A stretch of DNA of 64,000 nt from Cupriavidus sp. EM10 (GCF_018729255.1 NZ_CP076061.1:1984001-2048000); one strand, 5' to 3'; positions 1 to 9,779 are shown, numbered from the stretch's first letter. Program-made: numbers and translations. Notes: generated from the sequence alone by a model not told the origin.

Positions 1-31
1 CTCGGTCCGGGTTTCGGTGCGGGCGTCGTTG

Positions 32-1500
32 TCAGTCCAGCTGACCCTGGCACAGATACTTGGTATGCATGTAATCGTCAAGCCCGTGGCGCGATCCCTC
101 GCGGCCGTAGCCCGATTCCTTGACCCCGCCGAACGGCGCGGCCTCGGACGCCAGCGCGCCCTCGTTGATGCCGACGATGCCGGTTTCCAGCGCCTGCGCC
201 ACGCGCCAGATGCGGCGCACGTCGTTGGAATAGAAATACGCGGCCAGGCCAAAGGGGTGTCGTTGGCGTCGCGGATCACCTCGTCCTCGTGCGTGAAGCG
301 GAACACGGGCGCCACCGGACCGAAGGTTTCCTCGTGCGCCAGCGCCATGAGCGGCGTGGCACCCACCAGCACGGTCGGCGCGTAGTAGTGCGGGCCGTCG
401 CCGGTGCGCACGCGTTCGCCGCCCACCACCACGCGGGCGCCCTGGTCCACGGCATCGCAGACATGGCGGTGGATCTTGTCGACGGCGCGGGCGTTGATCA
501 TCGGGCCGATCTGGGCGGCCGGCTCGGTGGCCGGGCCTACGTGCAGCGCACCCACGCGGGCGGCCAGCTTGTCGACAAACGCGTCGTGCACGCCGGCCTG
601 CACGTAGACGCGGTTCGGGCAGACGCAGGTCTGGCCGCCGTTGCGGAACTTGGCGGCCATCAGGCCATCGACGGCGGCATCCAGATCGGCATCGTCGAAC
701 ACGATGAACGGCGCATTGCCGCCCAGTTCCAGCGACAGCTTCTTGAGCGTGCCGGCCGATTCGCGGGCCAGGTGCTTGCCCACCGGCGTGGAGCCGGTGA
801 ACGTGATCTTTCGCACGCGGGCGTCGGCCAGCCAGGCGCCGACCACGGCCGGCGTATTGGCGCGCGATGCCGTGACGATATTCAGCACGCCCTGCGGCAG
901 GCCGGCCAGTTCCGCCAGGCGGACCAGCGCCAGCGCGGTCAGCGGCGTGTCTTCGGCGGGCTTGGCCACCACGGTGCATCCGGCCGCCAGCGCCGGGGCG
1001 ATCTTGCGGGCGATCATCGCCAGCGGGAAGTTCCACGGCGTGATGGCGGCCACCACGCCCACGGGTTCCTTCAGCACGAGCATCTTGCGGCCCGGCACGG
1101 ATTCGGCCACCACGTCGCCGCAGATGCGCGTGGCTTCCTCGGCAAACCACTCCACGTACGATGCGCCGTAGCGCACTTCGCCCAGGCTCTCGTGCATCGG
1201 CTTGCCCTGCTCGGCGGAGACGATGCGTGCCAGGTTCTGTTCGCTGGCCAGGATCAGCGCATGCCAGCGCTTGAGGATCTGGGCACGGTCGCGTGCGGTG
1301 CGGCGGCTCCAGGCCGGGAAGGCGGCTGCGGCGGCATCGGCGGCGCGGCGGGCGTCGTCGGCATTGCTATCGGGCACGTCGGCGATGACATCGCCGGTGG
1401 CGGGGTCGGTGACTTCCAGGCGGGCGCGGCTGTCGCACCACTGCTGGTCGATGAAGTTCTGGGTGCGCAGCAGGTCGGGATGGGTGAGGGTGGTCAGCAT
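32..1500 (-). CDS. NAD(P)-dependent semialdehyde/aldehyde dehydrogenase (one apparent frameshift)
   Basis: Oxidises an aldehyde, probably succinate or 2-oxoglutarate semialdehyde, to the acid. About 489 residues once repaired, the usual length for the GabD-like family. The ATG start gives an N-terminus with LLRTQNFI. The family Glu is seen in LELGGNAPF and the catalytic Cys in GGQTCVC; the C-terminus has [14 protein letters not shown]. The frame breaks at the A3/G4 run at 251-257: upstream it reads [16 protein letters not shown] and the following FGLAAYFYS lies in another frame, restored by one added base. It follows the UxaA-type dehydratase, which fits a sugar-acid route ending in 2-oxoglutarate semialdehyde, but the exact substrate cannot be read. 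Family confidence is high; the break is probably a sequencing artefact. Confidence 0.85.
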
Positions 1501-1532
1501 GGGGTCGTCTGGTCGGATTCTGGAAGGCTTTT

Positions 1533-1642
1533 CCCTCACCCCCGGCCCCTCTCCCGGAGGGAGAGGGGAGCAAGCAGGCGCTTCGATAAACCTGTGGTTT
1601 GCTCCCCTCTCCCGCGTCGCGGGAGAGGGGCCGGGGTGAGGG
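1533..1642. repeat. Dispersed inverted repeat (REP-like), copy 1
   Basis: The left arm begins CCCTCACCCCCGGCCCCTCT and the right arm ends in its complement (GAGAGGGGCCGGGGTGAGGG), each arm containing a smaller CTCTCCC/GGGAGAG hairpin. It lies between the UxaA-family gene and the aldehyde dehydrogenase. Nearly the same structure occurs at two other intergenic sites in the window. Confidence 0.85.
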
Positions 1643-1667
1643 CCGGGCGCGTGAAGAAACGAAGTCG

Positions 1668-3188
1668 CTAGCTCACGATCCCCACATGCCAGGGTACGAA
1701 TTCATGATCGCCAAGCCCCAGCAACTCGCTCTTGGTCGGCTCGCCCGAGGCCGCGCGCAGGATGTGCGCGAAGATCCGTTCGCCCATCTGGGCCACGCTC
1801 AATTCGCCATCGAGCACCAGCCCGCAGTTGAGGTCCATGTCCTCTTCGAGCCGGCGGTACATCGGCGAATTCGATGCCAGCTTGATCGTCGGCGCCGGCT
1901 TCGAGCCGAACATCGAGCCGCGCCCCGTGGTGAAGCAGATCAGGTTGGCGCCGCTGGCGATCTGGCCCGTGGCGGCCACCGGGTCGTAGCCGGGGAGTCC
2001 ATGAAGACGAAGCCGGCGCGATCGATCGGCTCGGCGTACTCGTACACGGCCTGCAGCGGCGTGGTGCCGCCCTTCATGGCCGAGCCCAGCGACTTCTCGA
2101 AGATGTTGGCCAGGCCGCCCTGCTGGTTGCCGTGGCCGACCACGCCGTTGAACTGCGCGTTGTGCCCGGCCGTGTAGCGCTCCCACCAGGCCAGGCGGTC
2201 CAGCAGCTTCTGGCCGACCTCGGGCGTGACCGCGCGGCGCGTGAGCATGTACTCCACACCGTGGATCTCCGGGGTTTCCGACAGGATCGCGGTGCCGCCG
2301 TGGCGCACCAGGATATCCATCGCCGCGCCCAGCGCGGGGTTGGCCGTGATGCCCGAGAAGCCGTCGGAGCCGCCGCATTCCAGGCCCACCTTGATATGGC
2401 TGGCGCTGACGGGCTGGCGCCGGAACGCATTGGCGGCCGGCAGCATGGCCTCGATGGCGCGGATGCCGGCCTCGATGGTGGCGCGCGTGCCGCCCGTGTC
2501 CTGCATCACCAGTGTATGCAGGTTCTCGCCGGGCACCAGCCCCTGCGATTCCACCAGCGACGCCACCTGGTTGCGCTCGCAGCCCAGGCCGACGATCAGC
2601 ACGCCGGCCAGGTTCGGGTGCCGGGCGTATCCGGCGATGGTGCGGCGCAGCAGGTCGAAATGCTCGCTGGGCGACGACATGCCGCAGCCGCTGCTCTGCG
2701 CGAACGCCACCACGCCATCGACATTGGGATAGGCCGCCAGCCGCTCGTTCGTGAAATACGCGGCGATATGCTTGATCACCGTGGCCGAGCAGTTCACCGA
2801 CGACAGGATGCCAACGAAGTTGCGTGTGCCCACGCGGCCGTCGGGCCGCACGTAGCCCATGAACGTGGCCCGCTCGCTTTCCGGCACGTAGGCCACGGGC
2901 GGACATCGGCGCCGAACGCGGGGTCGCGATAGAAATCCACGAGCCGGAGGTTGTGGCTGTGCACGTGCTCGCCGGCGGCGATGTCGCGGTCGGCCACGCC
3001 GATCACGGTGTCGTACTTCCTGACCTGCTCGCCGCGCGCAATCGCACGGGCGGCAATCTTGTGGCCGGCAGGCACCTGGGCGCGCACGCGCACGCCCAGG
3101 TCTCCAGGTGCTGGCCCAGCGTCAGGTCGCCCCGGGCGATCAGGACGTTGTCGTTGGCGTGCAGGCGAATGACGGGATTCAAAGTCAC
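1668..3188 (-). CDS. UxaA/GarD-family sugar-acid dehydratase (three apparent frameshifts)
   Basis: Altronate/galactarate dehydratase family, which dehydrates hexuronate-derived acids to 2-keto-3-deoxy acids. The N-terminal part is SAF-like (VIRLHANDNVLIARGDL, then GHKIAARAIARGEQVRKYDT). The catalytic part shows GYVRPDGRVGTRNF, SSGCGMSSPSEHF, GLGCERNQV and LECGGSDGFSG. The C-terminus reads DLNCGLVLDGELS. About 507 residues after adding one base at each of three short runs: near 3095-3101, G3 at 2897-2899 and G4 at 1992-1995. I chose the GTG start, 21 nt after the Bug receptor stop, so the two are probably cotranscribed. Substrate (altronate, galactarate or similar) is not resolved. Three breaks in one gene could mean decay, but all are missing-base errors like those elsewhere in the window. 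Confidence 0.8.
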
Positions 3189-3209
3189 GATGGTCGGATA
3201 CGGGGCGGG

Positions 3210-4235
3210 TTAGCTCTGCGAGAGCATTTCCTTGAGTTTCAGGCGCTGGATCAGCTGCGTTTCCTGGCCGTAGACCTCGGCGACGTACTTCTTGTAGTCG
3301 GGGCCGTCCAGGTACATGATCGGCGCGTCGATGCGGGCGGCCACGGTCTTGAACTCCGGGCTGGCCACGGCGGCGCGGAAGGCATCGCGCAGTTTCTTCT
3401 CGATATCGGGCGGCAGGCCCTTGGGCGCGCCGATGCCGTTGGGGGCTTCCACCACGACGTTGTAGCCCAGCTCCTTGAGCGTGGGCGTGTCCTTGAAGCG
3501 CGGAGTGCGCTGCTCGCCCCAGGTGGCCAGCAGGCGCAGCTTGCCGGCTTCCACATGCGGCGCCCACGAGCTGGAATCGGCCAGCAGGTCCACCTGGCTG
3601 GCCAGCACGTCCTGCAGCGCCTGCGAGCCACCCTTGTAGGCCACGGCGTTGAACTTCACGCCCGCGGCCAGCGCGAACTGCTCCATGCCGACGTGCGTGG
3701 CGCCGCCAATGCCGGCGTGCGCGTAGGTGATGCGGCCCGGGTGCGCCTTGGCCTCGGCCACCACGTCGGCCAGCGTCTTGAAGCGCGAGTTGGCCGGCAC
3801 GGCGATGCCGAAGGTCTGGCCCGAGGTGCGCGCCAGGTAGGTGAGTTCGGTGCGCGGGTCCAGCTGCAGCATGCCCAGCTGCGAGAAGCGCGTGACCGAG
3901 ATCGGAATCTGGCCGATGGTGTAGCCATCGGGGTTGGCGCGTGCCAGTGCCTTGGTGCCGATCATGCCCGACGCCCCGGCGCGGTTTTCCACCACGATCG
4001 ACTGCTTGAGCATCCCCGACGCCACCTGGCACAGCGCCCGCATCGACTGGTCGGCCGTGCCGCCCACCGGCCACGGGCAGATGAAGGTGATGGGACGGTC
4101 GGGAAATTCGCCGGCGGCGCGTGCCATGCGCGGCACAAGCAGGCTGGCCGTGCCGGTAGCGGCAATGGCGGCGGTGGCGGCACTGCCCAGCAGAAGCCGG
4201 CGGCGCGAAAAGCTGGCGGGAAGGCCATGCGTCAT
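3210..4235 (-). CDS. Bug-family periplasmic solute receptor (TctC-like)
   Basis: Extracytoplasmic binding protein of the tripartite tricarboxylate transporter type, 341 residues. It has a twin-arginine leader (SRRRLLLGS, followed by a hydrophobic Ala-rich stretch to about residue 40), so Tat export is likely. Bug hallmarks are PDRPITFICPWPVGGTAD, VENRAGASGM, the PDGYT loop and AVAYKGGSQAL. No TctA/TctB membrane subunits lie in the window, as is common for the expanded Bug family in Burkholderiales. It is the first gene of a unit with the UxaA-type dehydratase and aldehyde dehydrogenase, suggesting a sugar acid or organic acid ligand, and is divergent from a LysR regulator. Confidence 0.9.
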   Translation of the reverse strand: MTHGLPASFSRRRLLLGSAATAAIAATGTASLLVPRMARAAGEFPDRPITFICPWPVGGTADQSMRALCQVASGMLKQSIVVENRAGASGMIGTKALARANPDGYTIGQIPISVTRFSQLGMLQLDPRTELTYLARTSGQTFGIAVPANSRFKTLADVVAEAKAHPGRITYAHAGIGGATHVGMEQFALAAGVKFNAVAYKGGSQALQDVLASQVDLLADSSSWAPHVEAGKLRLLATWGEQRTPRFKDTPTLKELGYNVVVEAPNGIGAPKGLPPDIEKKLRDAFRAAVASPEFKTVAARIDAPIMYLDGPDYKKYVAEVYGQETQLIQRLKLKEMLSQS

Positions 4236-4325
4236 GGGGATGTCTCCGATCTTGTTTTAGGTCGCGGACCGGCTTCCAGGCCAACCCGCTATGGCAGAGA
4301 TTGTGGGCACGCCGAACATAACCAT

Positions 4326-4364
4326 CCAATAGAAAATTGGCATTGCTTCATAACCTTCCGGTTA
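4326..4364. promoter_or_regulatory. Candidate LysR operator region in a divergent promoter
   Basis: Two small inverted repeats lie close together in the AT-richer intergenic DNA between the divergent Bug and LysR genes: CCAAT-AGAAA-ATTGG and TAACC-TTCC-GGTTA. LysR-type regulators commonly bind such sites beside their own gene. The second repeat ends 15 nt before the LysR start codon. No footprint or homologous site was available. Confidence 0.4.
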
Positions 4365-4379
4365 GGTAGACTCGCTGCC

Positions 4380-5386
4380 ATGGCGCATATCGACCGGGCC
4401 TTCCGCTCCAATATCAAGCTTCGCCACCTGCAACTGCTGGTGGCGCTGGACGAATTCCGCCATCTGGGCCGCACAGCCGAATTCCTGTCGGTCAGCCAGC
4501 CGGCGGTGTCCAAGGTGCTGGCCGAGGTGGAAAAGATGCTCGGCCTGACCCTGTTCACGCGCTCCACGCGCGGCACCGAGCCCACGCCGGCCGGCGAATC
4601 GCTGGTGCGCTTTGCGCGCGCCGTGCTGGCCCAGTACGACGTGACGCGAGACGAGATCGAGGCCGTGGCCAGCGGCGCGGCCGGCCGCGTGCGGGTGGGG
4701 TCGATGGGCGCCACGCTGCCCGTGCTGCTGGCCCAGGCCGTGGCCCGGCTCAAGGACCGCTCGCCGCGCGCGACGGTGCTGGTCGAGGAGGGCGATCTCA
4801 CGCACCTGCTGCCGCGCCTGCGGCTGTCGGAGCTCGATGTCATCGTCGGACGCCTGGAGCCGGCCTATGCCGCACCGGACCTGGTCACCGAAGTGCTCTA
4901 CGAAGACCCGATGGTGGCCATCGTGGCCGCCGGCCATCCGCTGGCGCGGCAGGCCCACGCCGACTGGGCTGACCTGGCGCGGCATCCGCTGGTGCTGCCG
5001 CCGCCGTGGGCGTCGCTGCGGGTCAAGATCGAGCAGGCGTTCTTCGGCCATGGCCAGCAGCCGCCAGCCGACGTGATCGAGTCGTCGGCCTACCTGGCCG
5101 TCACCACGTTCGTCGCGCAACGGCAGGCCGTGGGCTTTGTCGCCGGCTCGGTGGGCCGCCAGTTGCAGGCCGAAGGGCGTTTCCATGTGCTGCCCATGGC
5201 CGTGGAAGTGGAACTGCCGCCCGTGGGCATCATCACGCTGCGCGACCGCCGCTTGCCGCCAAGCGTGGCCGAACTGGCCGATTGCCTGCGCGAGACGGCC
5301 CGGCAGATCGACATGGCGGGCAGCCCCGCCAGCACCGGGCTTCGCCCACGCAAGACCGCAAAAAACCTGCAGGCAAGACCTCATGA
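4380..5386 (+). CDS. LysR-family transcriptional regulator (3' frameshift)
   Basis: Starts at the ATG of MAHIDRAFRSNIKLRHLQLL. The N-terminal winged helix-turn-helix shows LGRTAEFLSVSQPAVSKVLAEVE, and the ligand-binding domain runs from about residue 95 (GRVRVGSMGATLPVLLAQAV). As given, the frame has no stop and runs into the next gene. Adding one A to the A6 run at 5360-5365 gives about 335 residues and a TGA overlapping the next ATG in an ATGA arrangement, which I take as the real end. It probably controls the divergent Bug/dehydratase unit and the downstream oxidoreductase. Confidence 0.85.
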
Positions 5387-6657
5387 CAGAAGCTTCCAGA
5401 ATCTCCCGCCAGGCCGAAGTGATCGTGCTGGGCGCCGGCATCGTCGGCGTGTCCACGGCGCTGGCGCTGCAGCAGCGCGGCCATGCCGTGTGCCTGATCG
5501 ACCGGAACGCGCCGGGCCGCGAGACCTCGTACGGCAACGCCGGCATCATCCAGCGCGAAGCGGTGCAGCCTTACGCGTTTCCGCGCGCCTGGCAGGCCAT
5601 CCTGCGCGTGGCCGCCCGGCGCGGCAACGACGTGCACTACCACCTGCGCGCGCTGCCGTCGCTGGTGCCATCGCTGGCGCGCTACTGGCACGCCTCGGCG
5701 CCCGAACGCTATACGGCGACCGTAAGCGCCTACGCGGCGCTGATCCGCCACTGCATCGACGAGCACGCGCCGCTGATCGAGCGCGCCGGTGCGCAGGACC
5801 TGATCCGCAAATCGGGATGGCTGGAGGCGTACCGAAGCCCGGCCGCATTCGACGCAGCCGCGAAAGAGGCCGGCACCGTGGCCGCCGCGCACCAGTTGCG
5901 CCACGCCATCCTGGACAGCGCCGCGCTGGCCGTCGCCGAACCGGTACTGCAGCGGCCGATGGCCGGCGCGGTGCACTGGCAGGACCCGTGGACGGTCAGC
6001 GATCCCGGCGAACTGGTGTCGCGCTACGCGGCCCTGTTCGAGCGCGAGGGCGGGCTGTTCCTGCAGGGCGATGCCGATACGCTGCGCCAGCAGGGCAGCG
6101 GCTGGACCGTGCGCACGCGCGATGGCGACGTGGAAGCCGAGCACGCCGTGATCGCGCTGGGGCCCTGGGCGGCCGGACTGACGCGCCGGCTCGAATACCG
6201 GCTGCCGCTGTTCGTGAAGCGCGGCTACCACCGCCACTACCAGGTCGACGCCATGCCGGACCGGCCGCTGCTCGACGCCGAAAACGGCATCCTGCTGGCG
6301 CCGATGCGCCAGGGCCTGCGGCTGACCACGGGCGCCGAGTTTGCGCATCACGAATCGCCGCCCACGCCGGTGCAGTCGGTCCGCGCCGAACAGCTGGCTG
6401 GCGACCTGGTGCGGCTGGGCCAGCCGGTGGAAGCGCAACCGTGGATGGGCGCGCGGCCGTGCATCGCCGACATGCGCCCGGTGGTGGGACGGGCGCCGCG
6501 TCACGCCAACCTGTGGTTCCACTTCGGCCACGGCCACCAGGGACTGACGTTGGGGCCGGCCACGGCGCGGCTGCTGGCCGAGCTGTTCGACCGCGACACC
6601 CCTACGTGGACCCCGCGCCGTACGATCCGCGCCGCTTTGGCCGCTGAGCGCAGGTGA
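5383..6657 (+). CDS. FAD-dependent oxidoreductase, DadA/DAO type
   Basis: 424 residues, the usual length for D-amino-acid dehydrogenase (DadA) relatives. The N-terminal dinucleotide fold is clear (VIVLGAGIVGVSTALALQQRGH followed by LIDRNAPGRETSYGNAG), and the family C-terminal FAD contact is present (GHGHQGLTLGPATARLLAEL). Expected to oxidise an amine or amino acid and pass electrons to quinone or oxygen. Its ATG overlaps the repaired stop of the LysR gene, so the two are translationally coupled. Substrate not predictable; it may belong to the pathway of the divergent Bug/dehydratase genes. Confidence 0.85.
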   Translation: MTEASRISRQAEVIVLGAGIVGVSTALALQQRGHAVCLIDRNAPGRETSYGNAGIIQREAVQPYAFPRAWQAILRVAARRGNDVHYHLRALPSLVPSLARYWHASAPERYTATVSAYAALIRHCIDEHAPLIERAGAQDLIRKSGWLEAYRSPAAFDAAAKEAGTVAAAHQLRHAILDSAALAVAEPVLQRPMAGAVHWQDPWTVSDPGELVSRYAALFEREGGLFLQGDADTLRQQGSGWTVRTRDGDVEAEHAVIALGPWAAGLTRRLEYRLPLFVKRGYHRHYQVDAMPDRPLLDAENGILLAPMRQGLRLTTGAEFAHHESPPTPVQSVRAEQLAGDLVRLGQPVEAQPWMGARPCIADMRPVVGRAPRHANLWFHFGHGHQGLTLGPATARLLAELFDRDTPTWTPRRTIRAALAAERR

Positions 6658-6796
6658 ATCGATGGGAACGTCCAGCCGCTGGCGCCCCTCATCGGCGACC
6701 GGCGACGGATTCCTGTCGATCCGCGCAATCCCGATGTTCGGGATGCCAGCCCGGTGGTAATCTCGCGGCAACTCCACGCCCGTCCGGGAATCTACC

Positions 6797-7729
6797 TTGC
6801 GTTCCGTCGATCCAGACCTCTGGCGTACCTCGGCCGACCAGCGCGCCTACGAGGACGCGCGCCGCCGCGTGCGCGCGCTGCGCTTCTTCTACATGCACGC
6901 GATGATCTACGTGGGCGTCAACGCGCTGCTGATCGTCATCAACCTTGTGACTTCGCTCGAGCGGCCGTGGGCGCGCGCGCCGCTGATGGGCTGGGGCATC
7001 GGCCTGGCGGTGCACGGCATCATGACCTGGAGCCGGGTCGGGCTGCTGGGCCGGGGCTGGGAAGAGCGCAAGATCGCCGAATTCATGGCGCGCGACCAGG
7101 TGCGCACGCTGTCCACCGAGAAGCAGCTGGTGGAAGCCCAGATGCGGCTGCTGCAGGCCCAGATCGAACCGCACTTCCTGTTCAACACGCTGGCCAACGT
7201 GGTCAGCCTGATCGAGCCGGCGCCGCAGAAGGCCACGCTGATGCTCGAACACTTCATCGCGTACCTGCGCGCATCGCTGGCGGCCAGCCGGGCTACGCAG
7301 GGCACCGTGGCGCAGGAAGCCACGCTGCTGCGCGACTACCTGGCCCTGATCAAGATCCGCATGGGGGACCGCCTGCAGTACACGGTGGACGTGGACCCAT
7401 CGCTGGACGCCGTGCCGCTGGCACCGATGCTGCTGCAGCCCGTGGTGGAAAACGCCGTCAAGCACGGGCTGGAGCCGAAGGTGGAAGGCGGCCGGCTGCT
7501 GGTGCGCCTGGAGCGGCGCGGCCCGCGCATGCTGGCCACGATCGAGGACGATGGCATGGGTTTCCGGCCGGGCGGCAATGCCGGCGTCGGGCTGACCAAC
7601 CTGCGCGAACGGCTGACCGTGCTGTACGACGGCGACGCCCACGTGCGCATCGAAGACCGCTCGCCCGGCACCGCCGTGCAGGTCGAAATCCCGCTGCCCC
7701 GCGCTTTCCGCAACGGAGCCACCGCATGA
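6797..7729 (+). CDS. LytS-like membrane sensor histidine kinase
   Basis: 310 residues from a TTG start. The N-terminus has a two-helix membrane unit of the 2TM type (helices about residues 30-50 and 62-80), ending in GRGWEERKIAEFM. A short coiled linker leads to the His_kinase domain with the phospho-acceptor in QIEPHFLFNTL (about residue 125). The C-terminal ATPase part shows LQPVVENAVKHG and DDGMGF with GVGLTNLRERL. Its stop overlaps the start of the LytTR regulator (ATGA), a coupled two-component pair. The membrane part closely resembles the small 2TM protein encoded convergently downstream. Signal unknown. Confidence 0.9.
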   Translation: MRSVDPDLWRTSADQRAYEDARRRVRALRFFYMHAMIYVGVNALLIVINLVTSLERPWARAPLMGWGIGLAVHGIMTWSRVGLLGRGWEERKIAEFMARDQVRTLSTEKQLVEAQMRLLQAQIEPHFLFNTLANVVSLIEPAPQKATLMLEHFIAYLRASLAASRATQGTVAQEATLLRDYLALIKIRMGDRLQYTVDVDPSLDAVPLAPMLLQPVVENAVKHGLEPKVEGGRLLVRLERRGPRMLATIEDDGMGFRPGGNAGVGLTNLRERLTVLYDGDAHVRIEDRSPGTAVQVEIPLPRAFRNGATA

Positions 7730-8486
7730 AACCCACCGCATTGATCGCCGACGACGAGGAACACCTGCGCGCGCACCTGCGCGGCAAGCTGGCCCGGCTG
7801 TGGCCCGAACTGGAGATCGTGGCGGAAGCCGCCAACGGGCTGGAAGCGGCCGAGGCCATCGCCCGGCTGGCGCCGGCCGTGGCCTTTCTCGATATCAAGA
7901 TGCCGGGCCTGTCGGGCTGGAGGTGGCGCAGGGCATCGAAACCGACACCCGCCTGGTGTTCGTCACCGCCTACGACGAGTTCGCGCTGGACGCGTTCGAG
8001 CGCGCGGCCGTGGACTACCTGGTCAAGCCCGTCACCGACGAACGGCTGGGCCGCACCATCGAACGGCTGCGCCGCGCATTGCAGGACTCGGCGCCCTTGC
8101 CGGAGCTGGCGCAACTGCTGGGGCAACTGACGCGCGGGCAGTCACGCGCCGAAGGCGCCGGCCCGCTGCGCTGGGTGCGTGCCAGCCGGGGCAACACCAC
8201 CAGCCACGTGCCGATCCAGGATGTGCTGTATTTCCAGAGCGACGACAAATACGTGGTGGTCCACACGCAGGAGGGCGAGCACCTGATCCGCACGCCGCTG
8301 CAGGAGCTGATCGACGGGCTGGACGCCGAGGTCTTCTGGCAGGTGCACCGGTCGACCATCGTCAACATGGAACACGTGGCGGGCACGCGCCGCGACGATT
8401 CGGGGCGCCTGTTCGTGCGGATGCGCGGCAGCGACACCGAGCTGCCGGTGTCGCGCGCCTACGTGCACAGGTTCAGGCAGATGTAG
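7726..8486 (+). CDS. LytTR-family response regulator (one apparent frameshift)
   Basis: The N-terminal receiver has the acidic pair in IADDEE, the phospho-acceptor Asp in VAFLDIKMPG, and the Lys in YLVKPV. The C-terminal LytTR DNA-binding domain shows DVLYFQSDDKYVVVHT and FWQVHRSTIVNM. The frame breaks at 7914-7919 (G3/C), where SGLEV needs one more base; the repaired protein is about 253 residues, typical for AlgR/LytR relatives. It is cotranscribed with the upstream kinase and presumably acts as its partner. Confidence 0.88.
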
Positions 8487-8508
8487 CTCCGCGCCTTGGG
8501 ACGCGGAG
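8487..8508. terminator. Hairpin between convergent genes
   Basis: A 7-bp stem (CTCCGCG/CGCGGAG) with an 8-nt loop directly after the LytTR stop and just before the stop of the convergent 2TM gene. There is no clear T-run, so the terminator role is inferred from position. Confidence 0.4.
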
Positions 8509-8516
8509 GCACAGGG

Positions 8517-8866
8517 TCACTGCTGCCGGTTCATGAATTCCTGGATCTTGCGGGTTTCCCAGTCGCGGCCCCAGCGCGACAGCCGCGTCCAGACCAGGAT
8601 GCCGTGCACGCCCAGCCCCAGCCCCCACGCCAGCGTGGTCGTCAGCGGCCACGGCCAGCCCGTGGTGGCGTAGTGCGACCACGACGGCGACGGGAAATAG
8701 AAGAAGCGCAGCCAGAGCCAGCTGTTCACCACCACGTACACCAGCAGGTGGACATACCAGCCACGCAGCGCCCGCATCATGCGGCGCGCGCGCCAGTAGG
8801 CCCAGGCCTGCTGCTCGTCGGCGCTGCCGCCCGGGAACGGGGGAAAGGGGGATGCACATGTCGCAT
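8517..8866 (-). CDS. Small 2TM-domain membrane protein (one apparent frameshift)
   Basis: About 116 residues when repaired. I chose the ATG preceded by GAGGA: one extra base in the G5 run at 8847-8851 joins MRHVHPPF to PPFPGGSADEQQAW. The body has two hydrophobic segments (YVHLLVYVVVNSWLW and TTTLAWGLGLGVHGILVW) and ends GRDWETRKIQEFMNRQQ. This is the 2TM domain, closely matching the membrane part of the neighbouring LytS-like kinase. As a stand-alone copy it could dimerise with or titrate the sensor; that is inference. The start depends on the repair. Confidence 0.7.
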
Positions 8867-9060
8867 GGCTCGGTCCTCGTCGTGATTGTCGTTGCGATGT
8901 GACAGGTATAAGCCACGGCGAAGCCACTTGCCAGGGCAGGGGCCGAATCGACGGGTTTGCGGCGCCAGCTACGGGGCGAGGGCGTGAATGACGGAGGCGA
9001 ACTGACTTGCCATTCACCCAGACGCGCTATGATTGGCACGGATCGCTCAACAGGTGGCAT

Positions 9061-9398
9061 ATGAATCGCCTAGACCCCAATACGGAAATCGCCGTCCGCC
9101 AGTTCCTGGCCGTACTCGCGCCGCGTTTCGACGTGGCGGGGCCATTGTGTTCGGCAGCCGGGCACGTGGCACGCACCGGCCGGATAGCGACGCCGACGTC
9201 GCCATCCTGTTGAAAGGCGAGCATGGGCGTGCCTTGCCCACAACCCTGGCCATGGCCGACGTCGCCTACGACGTCCTTCTCGACACGGGCATCAACATTT
9301 CTCCGCTGCCGATCTGGCTCGACCAGTGGGACCATCCGGAGCGCTTTGCAAATCCGGCCCTGCTCCGGAACATTGCCCAGGAAGGGGTGCGGTTGTGA
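9061..9398 (+). CDS. MNT-type nucleotidyltransferase, probable antitoxin (one apparent frameshift)
   Basis: About 112 residues when repaired, a minimal nucleotidyltransferase. After one base is added to the G4 run at 9138-9141, the motif reads VFGSRARGTHRPDSDADVAI, the GSxARG...DSDxD signature with both metal-binding Asp residues. MNT proteins usually pair with HEPN toxins and can inactivate them by AMPylation (known for related systems). The next gene encodes a HEPN protein and its GTG overlaps this stop, so the pair is coupled. Confidence 0.8.
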
Positions 9399-9773
9399 GG
9401 GCGACGGATCTGATGGGCAAGGCGGACCAAGCACTGGCCTCCTGCTCGACGCGGGTGATCCCGATGGCGCGTGCAATCGCGGCTACTACGCCATGTTCGA
9501 CGCGGCCCGCGCCGCGCTGATTTCGGCCGGCGCCGAGATCGGCAAGACCCACAAGGGCGTCCTGAACGCATTCAGCGATCTGCTAATCAAGAATGGCCCG
9601 ATTCCACGCGAGATGGGGCGCCTGCTCAAGCAGGCCGAAACACGCCGCTATGTCGCCGACTATGAAGGCGAGCCCGTCGAGCCGGACGATGCACGCCAGA
9701 TGATCGAACAGGCCGACATGTTCGTGGCCGCTATCCACGCATACCTTGCGCAACGGCCCCGGCGGGCCATTAG
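9395..9773 (+). CDS. HEPN-domain protein, probable toxin of an MNT/HEPN pair (two apparent frameshifts)
   Basis: Starts at a GTG overlapping the MNT stop (VRATDLMGKADQAL). The body shows DPDGACNRGYYAMFDAARAAL and GKTHKGVLNAFSDL, typical of COG1895 HEPN proteins, with the YAMFDAARA helix and an RRYVADYEG segment. One base is missing near C2 at 9438-9439 and one in C4 at 9757-9760; with both restored the gene ends at a TAG giving about 126 residues, a normal HEPN size. As given, the frame runs on antisense to the next gene, which I do not believe. The classical R-x4-6-H RNase motif is not obvious, so nuclease activity is uncertain. Confidence 0.72.
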
Positions 9774-9779
9774 CCACAC

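Noticed and set aside
289-1671. A 460-codon plus-strand open frame over the first aldehyde dehydrogenase
   Set aside because: Antisense to conserved dehydrogenase motifs, with low-complexity His/Gly/Arg composition typical of a shadow frame.
3108-6647. A very long open frame that would fuse the LysR regulator to a large C-terminal extension
   Set aside because: Beyond residue ~330 it runs out of frame through the FAD oxidoreductase, which is clearly coded in another frame. One added A in the A6 run gives a normal LysR stop.
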